Part shown: piece by piece, positions 33,937 to 43,791 of the stretch | How the letters are laid out: every line of letters begins with the position of its first letter | Position numbering within the stretch: position 1 is the first letter of the stretch | Assembly (NCBI GenBank): GCA_965246765.1 | Contig: CBDFFJ010000003.1 | Location: 372,001 to 436,000, forward strand | Source: UBA1952 sp965246765 | Lineage (GTDB): Bacteria; Bacteroidota; Bacteroidia; Chitinophagales; Chitinophagaceae | Direction: 5' to 3' | Length of the DNA stretch: 64,000 bases | Position numbers and translations under genes: made by a program | The notes under the pieces: model-generated | The model's input: only the letters and a program-made list of their open reading frames with translations | Database searches by the model: none | What the model was told of the DNA's origin: nothing

Positions 33937-36900
33937 TTAAAAGTCCAGGCCGATTGCTACGTACCAGATCGGCTTCTTACGCCCGTCAATGTTCCAGGCG
34001 GCATCTACGCGCGCAAAGTAGCCGAGCAGTGTTGAGCGCAGCCCTGCGCCATAACCCATCGCGAGTCCGCCGGCCTGAAAGGAATTGACCTGCAGGAAAA
34101 CCGGCGTCTGCACGGAAGTAAGATTGTACGTGCGCGAGGTATTCTCAGAGTTGGGCAGCCAGCCATTCCAGGCAGAACCTGCGTCGGTAAAGCCGCAGAG
34201 CTGCAGGTTACGCAGAAAAGTGCTTTGGATCGGACGACGCATCACTGTGCTGAGAATGGGTACGCGCAGCTCAAAATTTGCCAGGCCATATGAGTTGCCG
34301 TTCCGCGCATTTTGCTCATAGCCACGCAAGGGCGAGCCCAGCGCTTGGAAGGCGTAATTCTGATCATTTACCGGCGGCGTGTTTCCGCTGCGCGGCGCTA
34401 TCCAGCCGTCCACGCCGCCCAGGAAGTAAAGGATGTGCTGGTTGCCCTCGGAGTGCGCGCTTGCAAACCGGAAAGCAAAGACGCTGTTGCGGTAAAGCCG
34501 CTTGTAATAGCGGAAGTCCAGGCCCAGATTGTAGAAGCCGCCCTTATTGCTTTTGCTAAGGCCGTACAGGTATTCGCCGTAAACCTTCCAGCGGAAACCT
34601 TCGCGGATATTGGTAACACGCGTAATGCTGTTGTCAAAGACATACTCCAGGCGGCTCATGGCCCAATAGGTTTTGTCCTGCGGCGAAAAAGTAAGGCTCA
34701 GGGTGTCCTCGGCTTTAAAGTCCAGCACATCCTGCCGGATGCCCAGATTAGCGCCAATGCGGCGGCGGCGGTCCAGCGGATAGGCGATATTGCCCTGAAG
34801 CATATTGCTGGTCACTTTCCCCAGCTGCTCATTATTGAATAGCACGCGGCCGCCGGAGTCGGCATAAGTTACATTGTAGGTATAGAAGTTGGCCGTGCGC
34901 AGGAAGAGCAATCCCCAGTCCAGTCGCTTGGTGAAATTCTGGTACTGCAGGAAATAGGTCATTCCCGAAAAATTCACCGGCAGGCGGATTCCGCCGGTAA
35001 ACTTGTGGTTCTCCAGCGCATCGGTGAGCGAGATGGAGATCAGGCCCCCGAGAGAAGGGTTAGAATATTGATTGCCCCGAAGGCCGGCACTTTGGTACTG
35101 GGTGAACAAAACGGTATTGTCCAGCCGCGCCTGGAAAAAGTCGGGCTTGAACGATAACCTGTACTTCTGGGCTTTAAGCTTTAGGTAAGTGCTGTCCTTG
35201 ATCAGCGGATTCAGCGTAAGCTCGGTATCGGCTGATACACCATCGCGTTGCGCACGGCGGATGTCGGATGCCAGTGTGGACGTGACTGTGCTGGTATCGG
35301 TACCAAACTCGCTTTGGAATGTGCTTCCCCGCTTCAGTACCGGCTCGCCGCCGATGGTGAGCGGAGGTGCGTCCTTAGGCGCGGCCTCGCGGCGAATGAC
35401 GCTCTGGCGCAGTAGTGTAGGCTCAAGCGCTTTAGGCTCCACGTTCTTTCCCGGTATCTGCAATGGCCCGAAGAAGACTTTGTAATGGTCGCCCATTTGC
35501 AAAACGTCAGCTATCTGATTGGCGGCCGCATTATACTGGTGGTTCAGGATGGAGCGGGAATAATTCGTGACAGGCACCGGCACCGCAGAGTCGTAGTTAT
35601 TGCCCTTACGCACGAAAGTGACCACATACTTATTCTGGATGCCGTTTGTGTCCAGCAGGAAGGCGAAGTTGTCTGCGCCATATTGTATGGGTTGGGTCAG
35701 GTTGCCGCCTTTATTGTAAGAGCATTGCAGCAGCTCACGGCTTTGCGTCTTGGTGTCGTAGAAAAAGACGTTCATCGGGCCGGTCGGCAATTCATTCACA
35801 GCAGCAGGCACGTCCATATTCGCGCGCGGGCGATTGGACAGAAACAGGATACCGCGGCGCGACCCACCGGAAATAAACTGAGGCTGGGTATCGTCCCAGA
35901 TGTCATTCGTGATATTGGCAAGGCGGGAACCTTTAATCGTGAATGAATAAAGATCCGTCTGGCTTTTCCGGATGGCGGAGAAGATGATCTGATCGTTGTC
36001 TTCATTGAACGCCATGCCCAGCACCCGGTCAAAACGGTTTGTCGGGATCGTGTAATTCTCAATCCGGGCTTTCTGCGAATTGTAGATGCGCAGGCGGGTT
36101 TCCGTCTTGTGCCGGTACATAATTGCCAGCTTGTAGCCGTTTGTGCTCCAGGCCAGGATCGGATAATCAGGGTCGGGAGTCTGCTCATTCCAGTCTTTGG
36201 CGCCTTCCGTCATAATGAGCGAGCGCACCTGCTCGTTGATCGTCTTCTGGAGATAAATCAGGTATTCGCCTTCCTTAAACAGGCAATAGGCCACATCCTG
36301 CCCGCGCGGCGACACCCGGAAGCTCTTGATCACGCCGTTGTCCTTCGGCACCTTGATTGAAATCAGCGCAGAGTCTGATGGCGGCGTTTCCTGCCGTGCA
36401 GAATCGGCGGCGAATACCGTTTTGTACCAGGCGATGCAGGAGTCGTAGGCACGGATTGCCTTCATGCTGAGCGTCAGCTTGATCCCTTGGTTCAGGCTGC
36501 TTTTGAGCTGCATTGCATACAGCAAGGTCTTAGGCATATCGTCGCCATAGCGGTCTGCGATCCATTTCCAGAAAGCCTTGCCCGCCAGCTCCGGCTTACG
36601 CTCGGCCAGCGTATAAAAACCTGTTTTAGGAAAGGCGGAAAGCTCATTTTTCCAGGCACTCTCAGAGGCGGCATCCCAGCCATCCACCAGATAAGCAATG
36701 TACCCCTGAGACACCCAGGCCGGCAAATTCAGCAGCAGAGAATTCTTAACCACCTCCCGAAAATTCTCTCCGAAAAGCGCCCGCTGCAAGACTACCTGGC
36801 TCATACCCGCACGGATCTGTCGGCGCAGGTCCGTATGCACCCCGTCAAAATAGACGACCAGCTTGTCGCCCACAATATCTACGGTGCCGGTGGCCGTCCC

Positions 36901-37263
36901 TTCTATCTGATTGTCGTAACGGAGGCCAATGTTGCTCTGGCGATACTCGTCGTAGGAGTTATAGAGCACAATGTTGAAGCGCTTCGGAAAGGTGCCGCTC
37001 ATGCGCTGCTCCACCACCGCTATGTCGCGCTCCGCCTGCTCGGCCACATAGCGCGCCAGCGACACGCCGCTGCGGTCGTAGTGATAAACACGGAAATGCT
37101 TCGTGTCAAAAAACTTCCAGTCAAACTTGCGGTGCTGCACACGGTTCTGACCGAAAACCTCCACATTGGCCTGCGCGGAGGCATTTCCGGGATTAAAGGT
37201 GGAAAGCAGACAAAAGACCGCGGCGATTGCCGTGCGGAAATACCTGATTGGGAATGCGCTCAT
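33937..37263 (-). CDS. TolB-like propeller plus BamA-like outer-membrane barrel protein
   Basis: 1108 residues from ATG 37263, with a signal peptide (FRTAIAAVFCLLSTF region, cut near NASAQ). Residues about 35-250 look like a peptidase-derived domain of the basic secretory/gluzincin type but without a visible HExxH. About 300-520 are TolB-like WD40/PD40 repeats (SPRGQDVAYC, LAWSTNGYKLAI). About 700-1108 are a C-terminal beta-barrel of the bacterial surface antigen type, ending in aromatic WYVAIGLDF. The combination is typical of Bacteroidota outer-membrane proteins of unknown role. It is convergent with dnaX. Confidence 0.85.
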   Translation of the reverse strand: MSAFPIRYFRTAIAAVFCLLSTFNPGNASAQANVEVFGQNRVQHRKFDWKFFDTKHFRVYHYDRSGVSLARYVAEQAERDIAVVEQRMSGTFPKRFNIVLYNSYDEYRQSNIGLRYDNQIEGTATGTVDIVGDKLVVYFDGVHTDLRRQIRAGMSQVVLQRALFGENFREVVKNSLLLNLPAWVSQGYIAYLVDGWDAASESAWKNELSAFPKTGFYTLAERKPELAGKAFWKWIADRYGDDMPKTLLYAMQLKSSLNQGIKLTLSMKAIRAYDSCIAWYKTVFAADSARQETPPSDSALISIKVPKDNGVIKSFRVSPRGQDVAYCLFKEGEYLIYLQKTINEQVRSLIMTEGAKDWNEQTPDPDYPILAWSTNGYKLAIMYRHKTETRLRIYNSQKARIENYTIPTNRFDRVLGMAFNEDNDQIIFSAIRKSQTDLYSFTIKGSRLANITNDIWDDTQPQFISGGSRRGILFLSNRPRANMDVPAAVNELPTGPMNVFFYDTKTQSRELLQCSYNKGGNLTQPIQYGADNFAFLLDTNGIQNKYVVTFVRKGNNYDSAVPVPVTNYSRSILNHQYNAAANQIADVLQMGDHYKVFFGPLQIPGKNVEPKALEPTLLRQSVIRREAAPKDAPPLTIGGEPVLKRGSTFQSEFGTDTSTVTSTLASDIRRAQRDGVSADTELTLNPLIKDSTYLKLKAQKYRLSFKPDFFQARLDNTVLFTQYQSAGLRGNQYSNPSLGGLISISLTDALENHKFTGGIRLPVNFSGMTYFLQYQNFTKRLDWGLLFLRTANFYTYNVTYADSGGRVLFNNEQLGKVTSNMLQGNIAYPLDRRRRIGANLGIRQDVLDFKAEDTLSLTFSPQDKTYWAMSRLEYVFDNSITRVTNIREGFRWKVYGEYLYGLSKSNKGGFYNLGLDFRYYKRLYRNSVFAFRFASAHSEGNQHILYFLGGVDGWIAPRSGNTPPVNDQNYAFQALGSPLRGYEQNARNGNSYGLANFELRVPILSTVMRRPIQSTFLRNLQLCGFTDAGSAWNGWLPNSENTSRTYNLTSVQTPVFLQVNSFQAGGLAMGYGAGLRSTLLGYFARVDAAWNIDGRKKPIWYVAIGLDF

Positions 37264-37310
37264 TAGAAGAGATGGGTGGCGTATATCGTTAGACGGCGCT
37301 GAGCCTGGCG

Positions 37311-37318
37311 TAAGTTTG
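37311..37318 (+). promoter_or_regulatory. Putative promoter for the MBL hydrolase gene
   Basis: TAAGTTTG matches TAnnTTTG fully, 30 nt before the ATG. CGTTAG about 20 nt upstream is the only -33-like element. Confidence 0.5.
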
Positions 37319-37348
37319 CGCCTTCCAAGATAAGAAAAGGCCCGGACC

Positions 37349-37987
37349 ATGCTACAGCTTCACAGCGCCACCTTCAACGCGTTCAGCGAAAATACCTACA
37401 TCATCTATAACGCGGCAGGCGACTGCTGGATTGTTGACCCCGGTATGAATGACGCCTCAGAGGAAGCAGCATTTAACGCTTTTATAGCGCAGCAAGGCCT
37501 GAAGCCCCGTGGCATCATCAATACGCATGCGCACATTGACCACATTTTCGGCGTGCAGGCCATGATGGACAAATACGGCATCCCCTTCGCGCTTCACCCG
37601 CTTGAGGCCCCCGTGCTCGCAGGCGCTAAAGGCGCGGCCATGCTGTTTGGATTTTCCATCTCAGTCATACCGCAGCCCACGCAGGTGCTGAAGGAAGGGG
37701 AATCGCTGATGCTTGGTGACGACAAGATAGAGGTGCGCCTTGCGCCGGGACACTCTCCGGGCTCCGTTATTCTTTATTATCCGGAAGGCGGCTGGGCCAT
37801 CGGCGGTGATGTGCTGTTTAGTCGCTCTATCGGGCGGACTGATCTCCCGGGCGGCAATCATGAGCAGCTCCTGCAAAGCATCCGGACGCAACTCTTCACC
37901 CTGCCCGACGAAACAGTGGTCTGGCCCGGCCATGGGCCGGAGACTACGATCGGCGAGGAAAAAAGAAGCAATCCGTTTCTGCGTTAA
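37349..37987 (+). CDS. MBL-fold metallo-hydrolase, glyoxalase II-like
   Basis: 212 residues. The metal motif THAHIDH has H60, H62, D64 and H65; further ligands appear in PGHSPGS (about 134) and WPGHGPETT near the end. This is the short glyoxalase II / hydroxyacylglutathione-hydrolase-like branch, which acts on thioesters or related substrates with two metal ions. Substrate is not fixed; in a bacillithiol-making species a bacillithiol thioester is conceivable. It ends 3 bp before the convergent T9SS gene. Confidence 0.92.
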   Translation: MLQLHSATFNAFSENTYIIYNAAGDCWIVDPGMNDASEEAAFNAFIAQQGLKPRGIINTHAHIDHIFGVQAMMDKYGIPFALHPLEAPVLAGAKGAAMLFGFSISVIPQPTQVLKEGESLMLGDDKIEVRLAPGHSPGSVILYYPEGGWAIGGDVLFSRSIGRTDLPGGNHEQLLQSIRTQLFTLPDETVVWPGHGPETTIGEEKRSNPFLR

Positions 37988-37990
37988 GCG

Positions 37991-39931
37991 CTACCGCACC
38001 AGCGTCACGTCTCCGCCGAATACCAGCTCGTGGCCTGAGTAGCCGCTTTGCACCTTCATCATCCAGAAATAGACATCGGCCGCCGCTTCCTGCCCTTTAT
38101 GCCGCCCGTCCCAGCCTTCTCGCGGATTAGTTGTGCTGAAGACGAGGTTGCCCCGCCGGTTGTAGATGGAGAAGAGCGTGATATTCCCGCCGGATACATA
38201 GCCGCGCAGCAGATCATTCAGCCCATCGCCATTTGGCGAGAACACGGTGGGCACAAACACATAAGAACGCTCCGATACCGTTAAATGCACAGTGTCCCTG
38301 CCTCCGCAGCCCTGGGCATCTCTGCCCGTCACGATGTAGATAAAGTCCTTGCCCAAAACAGTTGTCTGTGGGGACGCCGTCGCGCTGCCAGGCACATAAT
38401 TAATCAGAACCGCCGGCGCCAATGCCTCCCAGTTGTAAGACACGCCGCCGCTTGCCTCCAGTATCAGCGGCATATCCTGCGGCACAATGGTATCGCCGCC
38501 GCCATAGATGGGAGCCGTGCGCACATTGATCTGCTTGTCTATAGCCGCAACGCAGCCGTGCTCACTGAAGATGCTGTGGCTGATAGTGATGATTCCGCCA
38601 TTCTGCAGGATCAGGCCGATGGCTGTGCCTGATGCCGTCTCGCTGCCGGCGCGCCAGAGGTACTGTGTGATGGCGCCGCCGGTACTGGTGGAGTTGTCGC
38701 GCAGCACGACTGTGTCTAATAAGCAGCTGCCGCCGGTAATAGTAAAGTCCGGATTCAGCTCATCATCCGAAAGCCATACGGCGCCATGCAGGGTGTCTGC
38801 GCAGTTCGGTCCATACGCAACCAGCGTCAGCGGATACTTACCCGCCGCCGGATATGTAAACTGAGGATTGCGCAGCGAGGAAGTATCATCATCCGTGCCG
38901 GCCACGCCGAAGTCCCAGTAGAAGCCTGCCGCGCCTACGCTCGTATTTTGAAAGCGCACTATGCGTGCGCCGCCACAACGCACGATACTTAGCGTATCAA
39001 TCCCGGCCTTAATCGCAGCAGAGTCGCGCTGTATCTGCGCTGTCACGCTCTTGCCGCAGTCTGCAAACTCCAGCACATATTCCCGCGTCGTGGTGCCGAG
39101 CAGCGTGCCTGCCCGGTACTCGTCGCAGGCTACCGCCACCAGATATTCGCCCGCTTTGCTGCAATTGCCGCTGAGGACGCCTGTGGCGCTGTTCAGGCTC
39201 ATGCTGCCGCTGCCGCCCAGGGGCTGCGTGTACGAAAAGCCCGGCGCATAGGCCAGCGGCGCAAAAGCTATATTGTTGGGTATGGGCTTCGCATCGCTGG
39301 CGGTGCCGCCCTGAAGCCCGCTGATAAACCTGTAAGCCAGCGAGTCGCCATCCGGGTCGGTGGCGCTGAAGTCTGCCGCATAAGAGCCCCTGATGCAGAG
39401 GCGCAGCGGCCCCGGCGTATTGAACTGCGGACTGTTATCATCCGCGCCGCTGCCTGCCTGCCGCACGCCCGGTATGCGGCAATACATCGTAAGCCCGTTC
39501 ACGCCCGGCTCGCGGATATTGTCCACATCGCTGCCCATGCAGCAGCGCTGGTTTACGATGGTGTAGCCGTCCAGGCTTGGCGGCAGCGTGATCCGCTTCT
39601 TCGCCACCACATACTTCCCGCAGTACTCATTGGTGTCGTTGTAGCAGCCACTGACTGCATTCACCGGCATCTTCACGAATTCGCCGCTTGTTTCATTGTC
39701 GGTCAGGATGCGGGCCCCCGCGGCATTGAACACCGCAAAGTAGATAGGCACATCCTGAGAGATGGCCGCCTGGTCGCCGTGATGGCAATCGCTGTAGATG
39801 CGAAAAGTGACCTCGTACTCATTATTGCCCAGCGCGCGGCAGGTGATCTCCCCGCCCCGGTAATGGCTGGCCCCGGCCCTCAGGACAAGGCAGGAGAGCA
39901 GCAGGCTCAGGACAAATAAACGGGTGCGCAT
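37991..39931 (-). CDS. Secreted protein with PKD domain and T9SS type B (gliding motility-like) C-terminal domain
   Basis: 646 residues from ATG 39931 (MRTRLFVLSLLLSCLVLRAG signal; ATG 39949 adds six residues). The N-terminal 300 residues hold SHYRGGEITCRALGNNEYEV, common in Bacteroidota adhesin-like proteins. A PKD-like domain follows near 320-395 (FYWDFGVAGTDDDTS, GKYPLTLVAYG). The C-terminus has FSPNGDGLNDLLRGY and IYNRRGNLVF, a type B T9SS sorting domain. It is probably a surface or secreted adhesin. Divergent from the PDZ gene. Confidence 0.9.
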   Translation of the reverse strand: MRTRLFVLSLLLSCLVLRAGASHYRGGEITCRALGNNEYEVTFRIYSDCHHGDQAAISQDVPIYFAVFNAAGARILTDNETSGEFVKMPVNAVSGCYNDTNEYCGKYVVAKKRITLPPSLDGYTIVNQRCCMGSDVDNIREPGVNGLTMYCRIPGVRQAGSGADDNSPQFNTPGPLRLCIRGSYAADFSATDPDGDSLAYRFISGLQGGTASDAKPIPNNIAFAPLAYAPGFSYTQPLGGSGSMSLNSATGVLSGNCSKAGEYLVAVACDEYRAGTLLGTTTREYVLEFADCGKSVTAQIQRDSAAIKAGIDTLSIVRCGGARIVRFQNTSVGAAGFYWDFGVAGTDDDTSSLRNPQFTYPAAGKYPLTLVAYGPNCADTLHGAVWLSDDELNPDFTITGGSCLLDTVVLRDNSTSTGGAITQYLWRAGSETASGTAIGLILQNGGIITISHSIFSEHGCVAAIDKQINVRTAPIYGGGDTIVPQDMPLILEASGGVSYNWEALAPAVLINYVPGSATASPQTTVLGKDFIYIVTGRDAQGCGGRDTVHLTVSERSYVFVPTVFSPNGDGLNDLLRGYVSGGNITLFSIYNRRGNLVFSTTNPREGWDGRHKGQEAAADVYFWMMKVQSGYSGHELVFGGDVTLVR

Positions 39932-40073
39932 AAGAAAAAGCGGATGCATAAAATTAGCCTCCTCACCCCTTTCATCCCACTGCCGCCACGCATTTCATTT
40001 AACGCTCCTTTATATCCGCCCCGCACGGCTGCCGTTTTAAATTCGCTCCACTTAAAAAAAACAATCCACCATT

Positions 40074-41087
40074 ATGCGACACATTCTGCTGAAGCCCGCT
40101 GCCCTAATCCTCCTCGGCAGCCTTTGTAGTACCGGCGCATTCGCGCAAAAGGGCAACGTCACTAAAGACGAAACCGTAGTCATTAAGAAAGAAAGGACCG
40201 GAGGCAAGACCGTTATTGAGATCAAAGACGGAACTGTATTTGTAAACGGCGAGGCCGTGGTGACCGTCCATGACGCCGATGCCGCCAAAGTGCACAAGAA
40301 GGTAATTATAGAAGACGGCAGCGGCCCCGGCGGCCGCGCCGGCATCCAGGCCTTCGGCTTCAATGGCCGCGATGACTACGACGACGACTTCCGTGATATG
40401 CCCGCCGCCCCCGCCTCCCGCCGCGCCATGCTCGGCGTGATGACCGACCCTAAATCTGACAAGGTAGGCGCTGTTGTGAAGGGCGTCACTCCCGGCTCAC
40501 CGGCAGAAGCAGCCGGTCTGCAAGAAGGCGATGTCATCACAGCTATTGATCACCACGACATTAATAATGCCGCAGGCCTGATAGCAGAGATCGGATCGCA
40601 GCATAAGCCCGGCGATGAAGTACGAATCGTTTATGAGCGCAACGGGAAACAGAACAGTGCGTTTACAAAGCTCTCCTCCGCCCAGCCGCAGGTCAGCGCC
40701 CGCTCCTTCCGCATGAATCCCGAAGACTTTGGCGGCGGCGGCACCGGCAACATGCCCAACTCCTTCTTCCACTCCTTCCCCTTTGCCGCTGCCGACGATG
40801 CCGCCCCTGCCCCTAAGCTCGGCGTGAGCGCCGAAGACCGCGCCGACGGCGAAGGCGTGCGCGTGCTCAGCGTAAAGCCCGGCTCCCCCGCCGCTACCGC
40901 CGGCCTCCGCGAGGGCGACGTCATCACCCGGATGGGCGACGACAAGGTGGGCTCCGTGGACGAGCTCCAGATGGCCATGCGCGGCACCAAAGGAGGCGAC
41001 AGGCTGAAGCTGGAATACCAGCGCGCCGGCGCCACCGCCACCGCCAACATCAGCCTGCCCAAAGCCGTAAAGCGCAAAGACCTGTAA
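40074..41087 (+). CDS. Secreted double-PDZ protein
   Basis: 337 residues with a signal peptide (ending near GAFAQ, residue 22). Two PDZ domains are seen at about 115-205 (MLGVMTDP, GSPAEAAGLQEGDVITAI) and 245-335 (KLGVSAED, GSPAATAGLREGDVITRM). The protease domain of DegP/HtrA is missing, so this is a periplasmic or surface PDZ adaptor rather than a protease. Codons are strongly C- and G-ending compared with its neighbours. TAAATTCG at 40038-40045 is a possible -7 box; a terminator follows at 41117. Confidence 0.88.
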   Translation: MRHILLKPAALILLGSLCSTGAFAQKGNVTKDETVVIKKERTGGKTVIEIKDGTVFVNGEAVVTVHDADAAKVHKKVIIEDGSGPGGRAGIQAFGFNGRDDYDDDFRDMPAAPASRRAMLGVMTDPKSDKVGAVVKGVTPGSPAEAAGLQEGDVITAIDHHDINNAAGLIAEIGSQHKPGDEVRIVYERNGKQNSAFTKLSSAQPQVSARSFRMNPEDFGGGGTGNMPNSFFHSFPFAAADDAAPAPKLGVSAEDRADGEGVRVLSVKPGSPAATAGLREGDVITRMGDDKVGSVDELQMAMRGTKGGDRLKLEYQRAGATATANISLPKAVKRKDL

Positions 41088-41116
41088 AGCGCTGCGCTGC
41101 TTTTTTATTGGAAAAG

Positions 41117-41142
41117 AAGACTGCCTTTGGGTAGTCTTTTTT
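41117..41142 (+). terminator. Rho-independent terminator after the PDZ gene
   Basis: AAGACT (41117-41122) pairs with AGTCTT (41133-41138), extended by GCC/GGT, then TTTT. Confidence 0.75.
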
Positions 41143-41236
41143 GTTAGTCCCCGTTCCGTTCGCTCCCGGTCGTCCCTTGCGTCGCACATTTCATCGCCTG
41201 TCAGTCTGTTGGGCTTTTTGCGCGGGATGTATATTC

Positions 41237-41260
41237 GTTGTTGGTGATAACACCAACAAC
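41237..41260 (+). promoter_or_regulatory. Leader hairpin upstream of 41285
   Basis: GTTGTTGGTG (41237-41246) and CACCAACAAC (41251-41260) form a perfect stem with loop ATAA, 24 nt before the ATG. No T-run follows, so it is a candidate operator or leader structure rather than a terminator. Confidence 0.5.
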
Positions 41261-41284
41261 GGCGGAAACAATTCAAGCTGGCTA

Positions 41285-42310
41285 ATGTGTAAACGTAATC
41301 TGCCTGCAATTCCACCTTTATTACTAGTAATTGGCCTGATAATGACGCAACCTGCGTTGTTATCAGGCCAATCGCTTTTGAACAGCAAAAAGTCTTACAG
41401 CGATTCTTTGATGATTCAATATGTGAGCCCGGCAAAACATGAGCTTGATAATGTAGAAGTCCTTTCAAAAAAATTTACTGCGTATGACATTCTTGACTCC
41501 ACAATTGTGTACGCAGCTAGCAACTATCCTAAGCCACCCGCCTACCACCTGAAGATTGAAGTAGCGTTAAATACTGCGCAGGACACTCTGTTCAACTGCA
41601 CAGCTGATGCATATCTGATCAGGCCTGTAGAAAAGATGCAGCAATATGTTTTGGTCGTGCCGGACGAGAACTCCTACTCAATTACCAAAAATACTTTGGA
41701 CAAAAATCAATCACTGAGGCTGATGCAGATAGACGGATTTCCAAAGACTTTCGTGTCAGACTACTTGATGGATTTGAAAAAGCAGGCGCTTAAAAACGAA
41801 GCTTTCTATGTGCGGCAAAACAGCGACGGTGATAGCTCGTTTATTATCATCATAAAAAATAAGGAGGTGCCTGGTTCAATGTTCGCGAAACGGGACATTA
41901 ATCCTGACTATCCAAAAGCGTATTCTTTTAGGCTTGTAACGGTAAATAGAAAACAATGGGCTGTCACAAATAGCTACTCTATGGTTGTAGAAGCCACAGA
42001 AGAACAATACAACAAGTTTACAATAGCCAACAATTACGCCACCTTATCTGAAGTACTCAGAGCAGTGCTACGCAATAGAGGCCTAAAGCATTTCTCACAC
42101 TTTGTAAGGTTTAAAAAGGCAGCTAACGGTTACGTCATGGAAGACTTTCTGTTTGAGAATAATTTCTATCTGGTTTCCAGACGTTTGTTGACTAAAACCT
42201 CCAATTCCGAGAAGTCCGTTTATTATTACTGGATGCACGATTTTGTACCTCAGCAAGCAATCCCGGATAACGCGCGAACTGAATTTAGCATTGGTGATAT
42301 GCTTAAATAA
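41285..42310 (+). CDS. Hypothetical exported protein
   Basis: 341 residues from ATG 41285 (MCKRNLPAIPPLLLVIGLIM, signal-like). It is AT-richer than its neighbours. An early conserved-looking stretch (YVSPAKHELDNVEVLSKKFTAYD) is followed by beta-rich sequence; no family is recognised. The longer ORF from 41141 runs through the leader hairpin and is rejected. A 13-bp inverted repeat (41330-41342 with 41360-41372) lies inside the signal-peptide codons. Confidence 0.7.
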   Translation: MCKRNLPAIPPLLLVIGLIMTQPALLSGQSLLNSKKSYSDSLMIQYVSPAKHELDNVEVLSKKFTAYDILDSTIVYAASNYPKPPAYHLKIEVALNTAQDTLFNCTADAYLIRPVEKMQQYVLVVPDENSYSITKNTLDKNQSLRLMQIDGFPKTFVSDYLMDLKKQALKNEAFYVRQNSDGDSSFIIIIKNKEVPGSMFAKRDINPDYPKAYSFRLVTVNRKQWAVTNSYSMVVEATEEQYNKFTIANNYATLSEVLRAVLRNRGLKHFSHFVRFKKAANGYVMEDFLFENNFYLVSRRLLTKTSNSEKSVYYYWMHDFVPQQAIPDNARTEFSIGDMLK

Positions 42311-42326
42311 GCAGTTTTTCCAAGCT

Positions 42327-43751
42327 TTACCCCTCTTCCACCACCAGATCCTGATACACCACTTCTTTGCGGGCGGTGCCGTCCAGCCGTACGCATTTGT
42401 GAGGATGCTCGCGGGCCTCGCGGTAGATGAGGTTGCGGATGAGGTCGTTGTCGGGCATGGCCTCTACGGCAGCGCGGAAGGTGGCGAGGTCGTAGATGTC
42501 GGTGTGGGCGGAGAAGTAGCCCATGCCTTTAAAGATGCCGGCCTCTACGAGTATGCAGCTCTGCTCGTCGTGCGTGCGGCCGGCATCCACAAGCACGAGG
42601 GTGGGCAGGGAGCGGGCTATCCACTGGGTGGCTTCTACAACGCGGTTGTTGTAATACTTAGGGCCGCCCGGCTCGCAGCATTGTCCGGTGCAGCCTACGG
42701 CAAATATTCCGGCGGCGCAGTCGGCGCCTTTGGCAAGGTTGCAGAGGCGGGGGCACAGCTCAAACTCGCTGATGAGGCGGCGAAGCCATTCCTGCCCTTC
42801 TACAATGGTGTTGAAGGTGTAGAGGGGCTTTAGCTGCTGTTTGTGGGCATCCAGCGTAAGGCGCATATAGCCCTGCCGGTCCTCGTAGGCATAGAGGGCA
42901 TACTTGGGCTGGTAGCCGCGCTGGCTGCGGTTGTGAATGGGCCACAGGCGGCGGATCTCCACGCTCTCCAGTATCTGCGCCATAAGGTCGGTAGCGGTAG
43001 GGTGGTAGGAGATGCGGTGGATGTCTCGCAGGAAGTCGGCCTTCTGGCGGCTGCTCTTATTGTTGGCGAAGTGGCTCTTTACGCGCTTGAGCAGGTTGAC
43101 TGCTTTACCGACGTAAACGACTTTGCCTTTAGCGTCGTAGAAGTAGTAAACGCCGGGCGTCTGCGGCAGGCTGTCCACCTGCTCTATGGGTACGTTGGGC
43201 GGGAGGTACTGCTCTTTATTCCGGCCTTTGAGCATTGCAGACACATGGCCGTCGGCATCGCTCACCAAGAGCTGCGCGAAGAGCAGGGTAGTGGCATGCG
43301 CATCGCCGTAAGCGCGGTGATGATCGTTGTGCTCAATGCCGAGGGTATGGCAGAGGCGGCCCAGGCCATACTTCCCGAGGCCGGGCCTGATCTTGCGCGC
43401 AAGGCGCACGGTGCAGAGCTTCCGCGCGTCAAAGGGCAGTCCGCAAAGCTCCAGATGATGCTTGATGAAAGAGAAGTCAAAGTTGACGTTGTGCGCGACA
43501 AAGATTTTATCCTGCAGCAGCGAGTGTACATGCTCCGCCACTTCGGGGAAGGCGGGGGCGCCGGCCACCATATCGGGCGTAATGCCGGTAAGCTGCTGAA
43601 TAAAGCGCGGGATGGGCCGGTGGGGATTAATAAGCGATTGCCAGGAATGCAGGATTTCCACGCCGTCGGTTATGATGACGGCGATGTCGGTAATGCCGGC
43701 GCCCGCGGCATAGCTTCCGGTGGTTTCAATATCTACGACGGCGTACAGCAC
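42327..43751 (-). CDS. DEDDh exonuclease fused to a GIY-YIG nuclease domain
   Basis: 474 residues. Residues about 1-165 are a DnaQ-like 3'-5' exonuclease: D-I-E in VVDIETTG, the HNVNFDF segment, and histidine/aspartate in HHRAYGDAHAT. About 200-280 is a GIY-YIG domain like that of UvrC or Cho (GVYYFYDAKGKVVYVGKAVN). The rest resembles the Cho-type C-terminal region. The likely role is DNA repair. GTG 43751 is chosen because it gives (M)LYAVVDIETTG, the usual start of this family; the ATG 43799 form adds word-repeat DNA (CCGAACTCCGCATTC) and overlaps the upstream gene. Confidence 0.88.
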   Translation of the reverse strand: MLYAVVDIETTGSYAAGAGITDIAVIITDGVEILHSWQSLINPHRPIPRFIQQLTGITPDMVAGAPAFPEVAEHVHSLLQDKIFVAHNVNFDFSFIKHHLELCGLPFDARKLCTVRLARKIRPGLGKYGLGRLCHTLGIEHNDHHRAYGDAHATTLLFAQLLVSDADGHVSAMLKGRNKEQYLPPNVPIEQVDSLPQTPGVYYFYDAKGKVVYVGKAVNLLKRVKSHFANNKSSRQKADFLRDIHRISYHPTATDLMAQILESVEIRRLWPIHNRSQRGYQPKYALYAYEDRQGYMRLTLDAHKQQLKPLYTFNTIVEGQEWLRRLISEFELCPRLCNLAKGADCAAGIFAVGCTGQCCEPGGPKYYNNRVVEATQWIARSLPTLVLVDAGRTHDEQSCILVEAGIFKGMGYFSAHTDIYDLATFRAAVEAMPDNDLIRNLIYREAREHPHKCVRLDGTARKEVVYQDLVVEEG

Positions 43752-43791
43752 GTTATGAATGCGGAGTTCGGAATGGGGAATGAATGCCGGA

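Noticed and set aside
40497..41468. 323-codon minus-strand ORF
   Set aside because: Antisense to the double-PDZ gene; caused by C-ending codons there.
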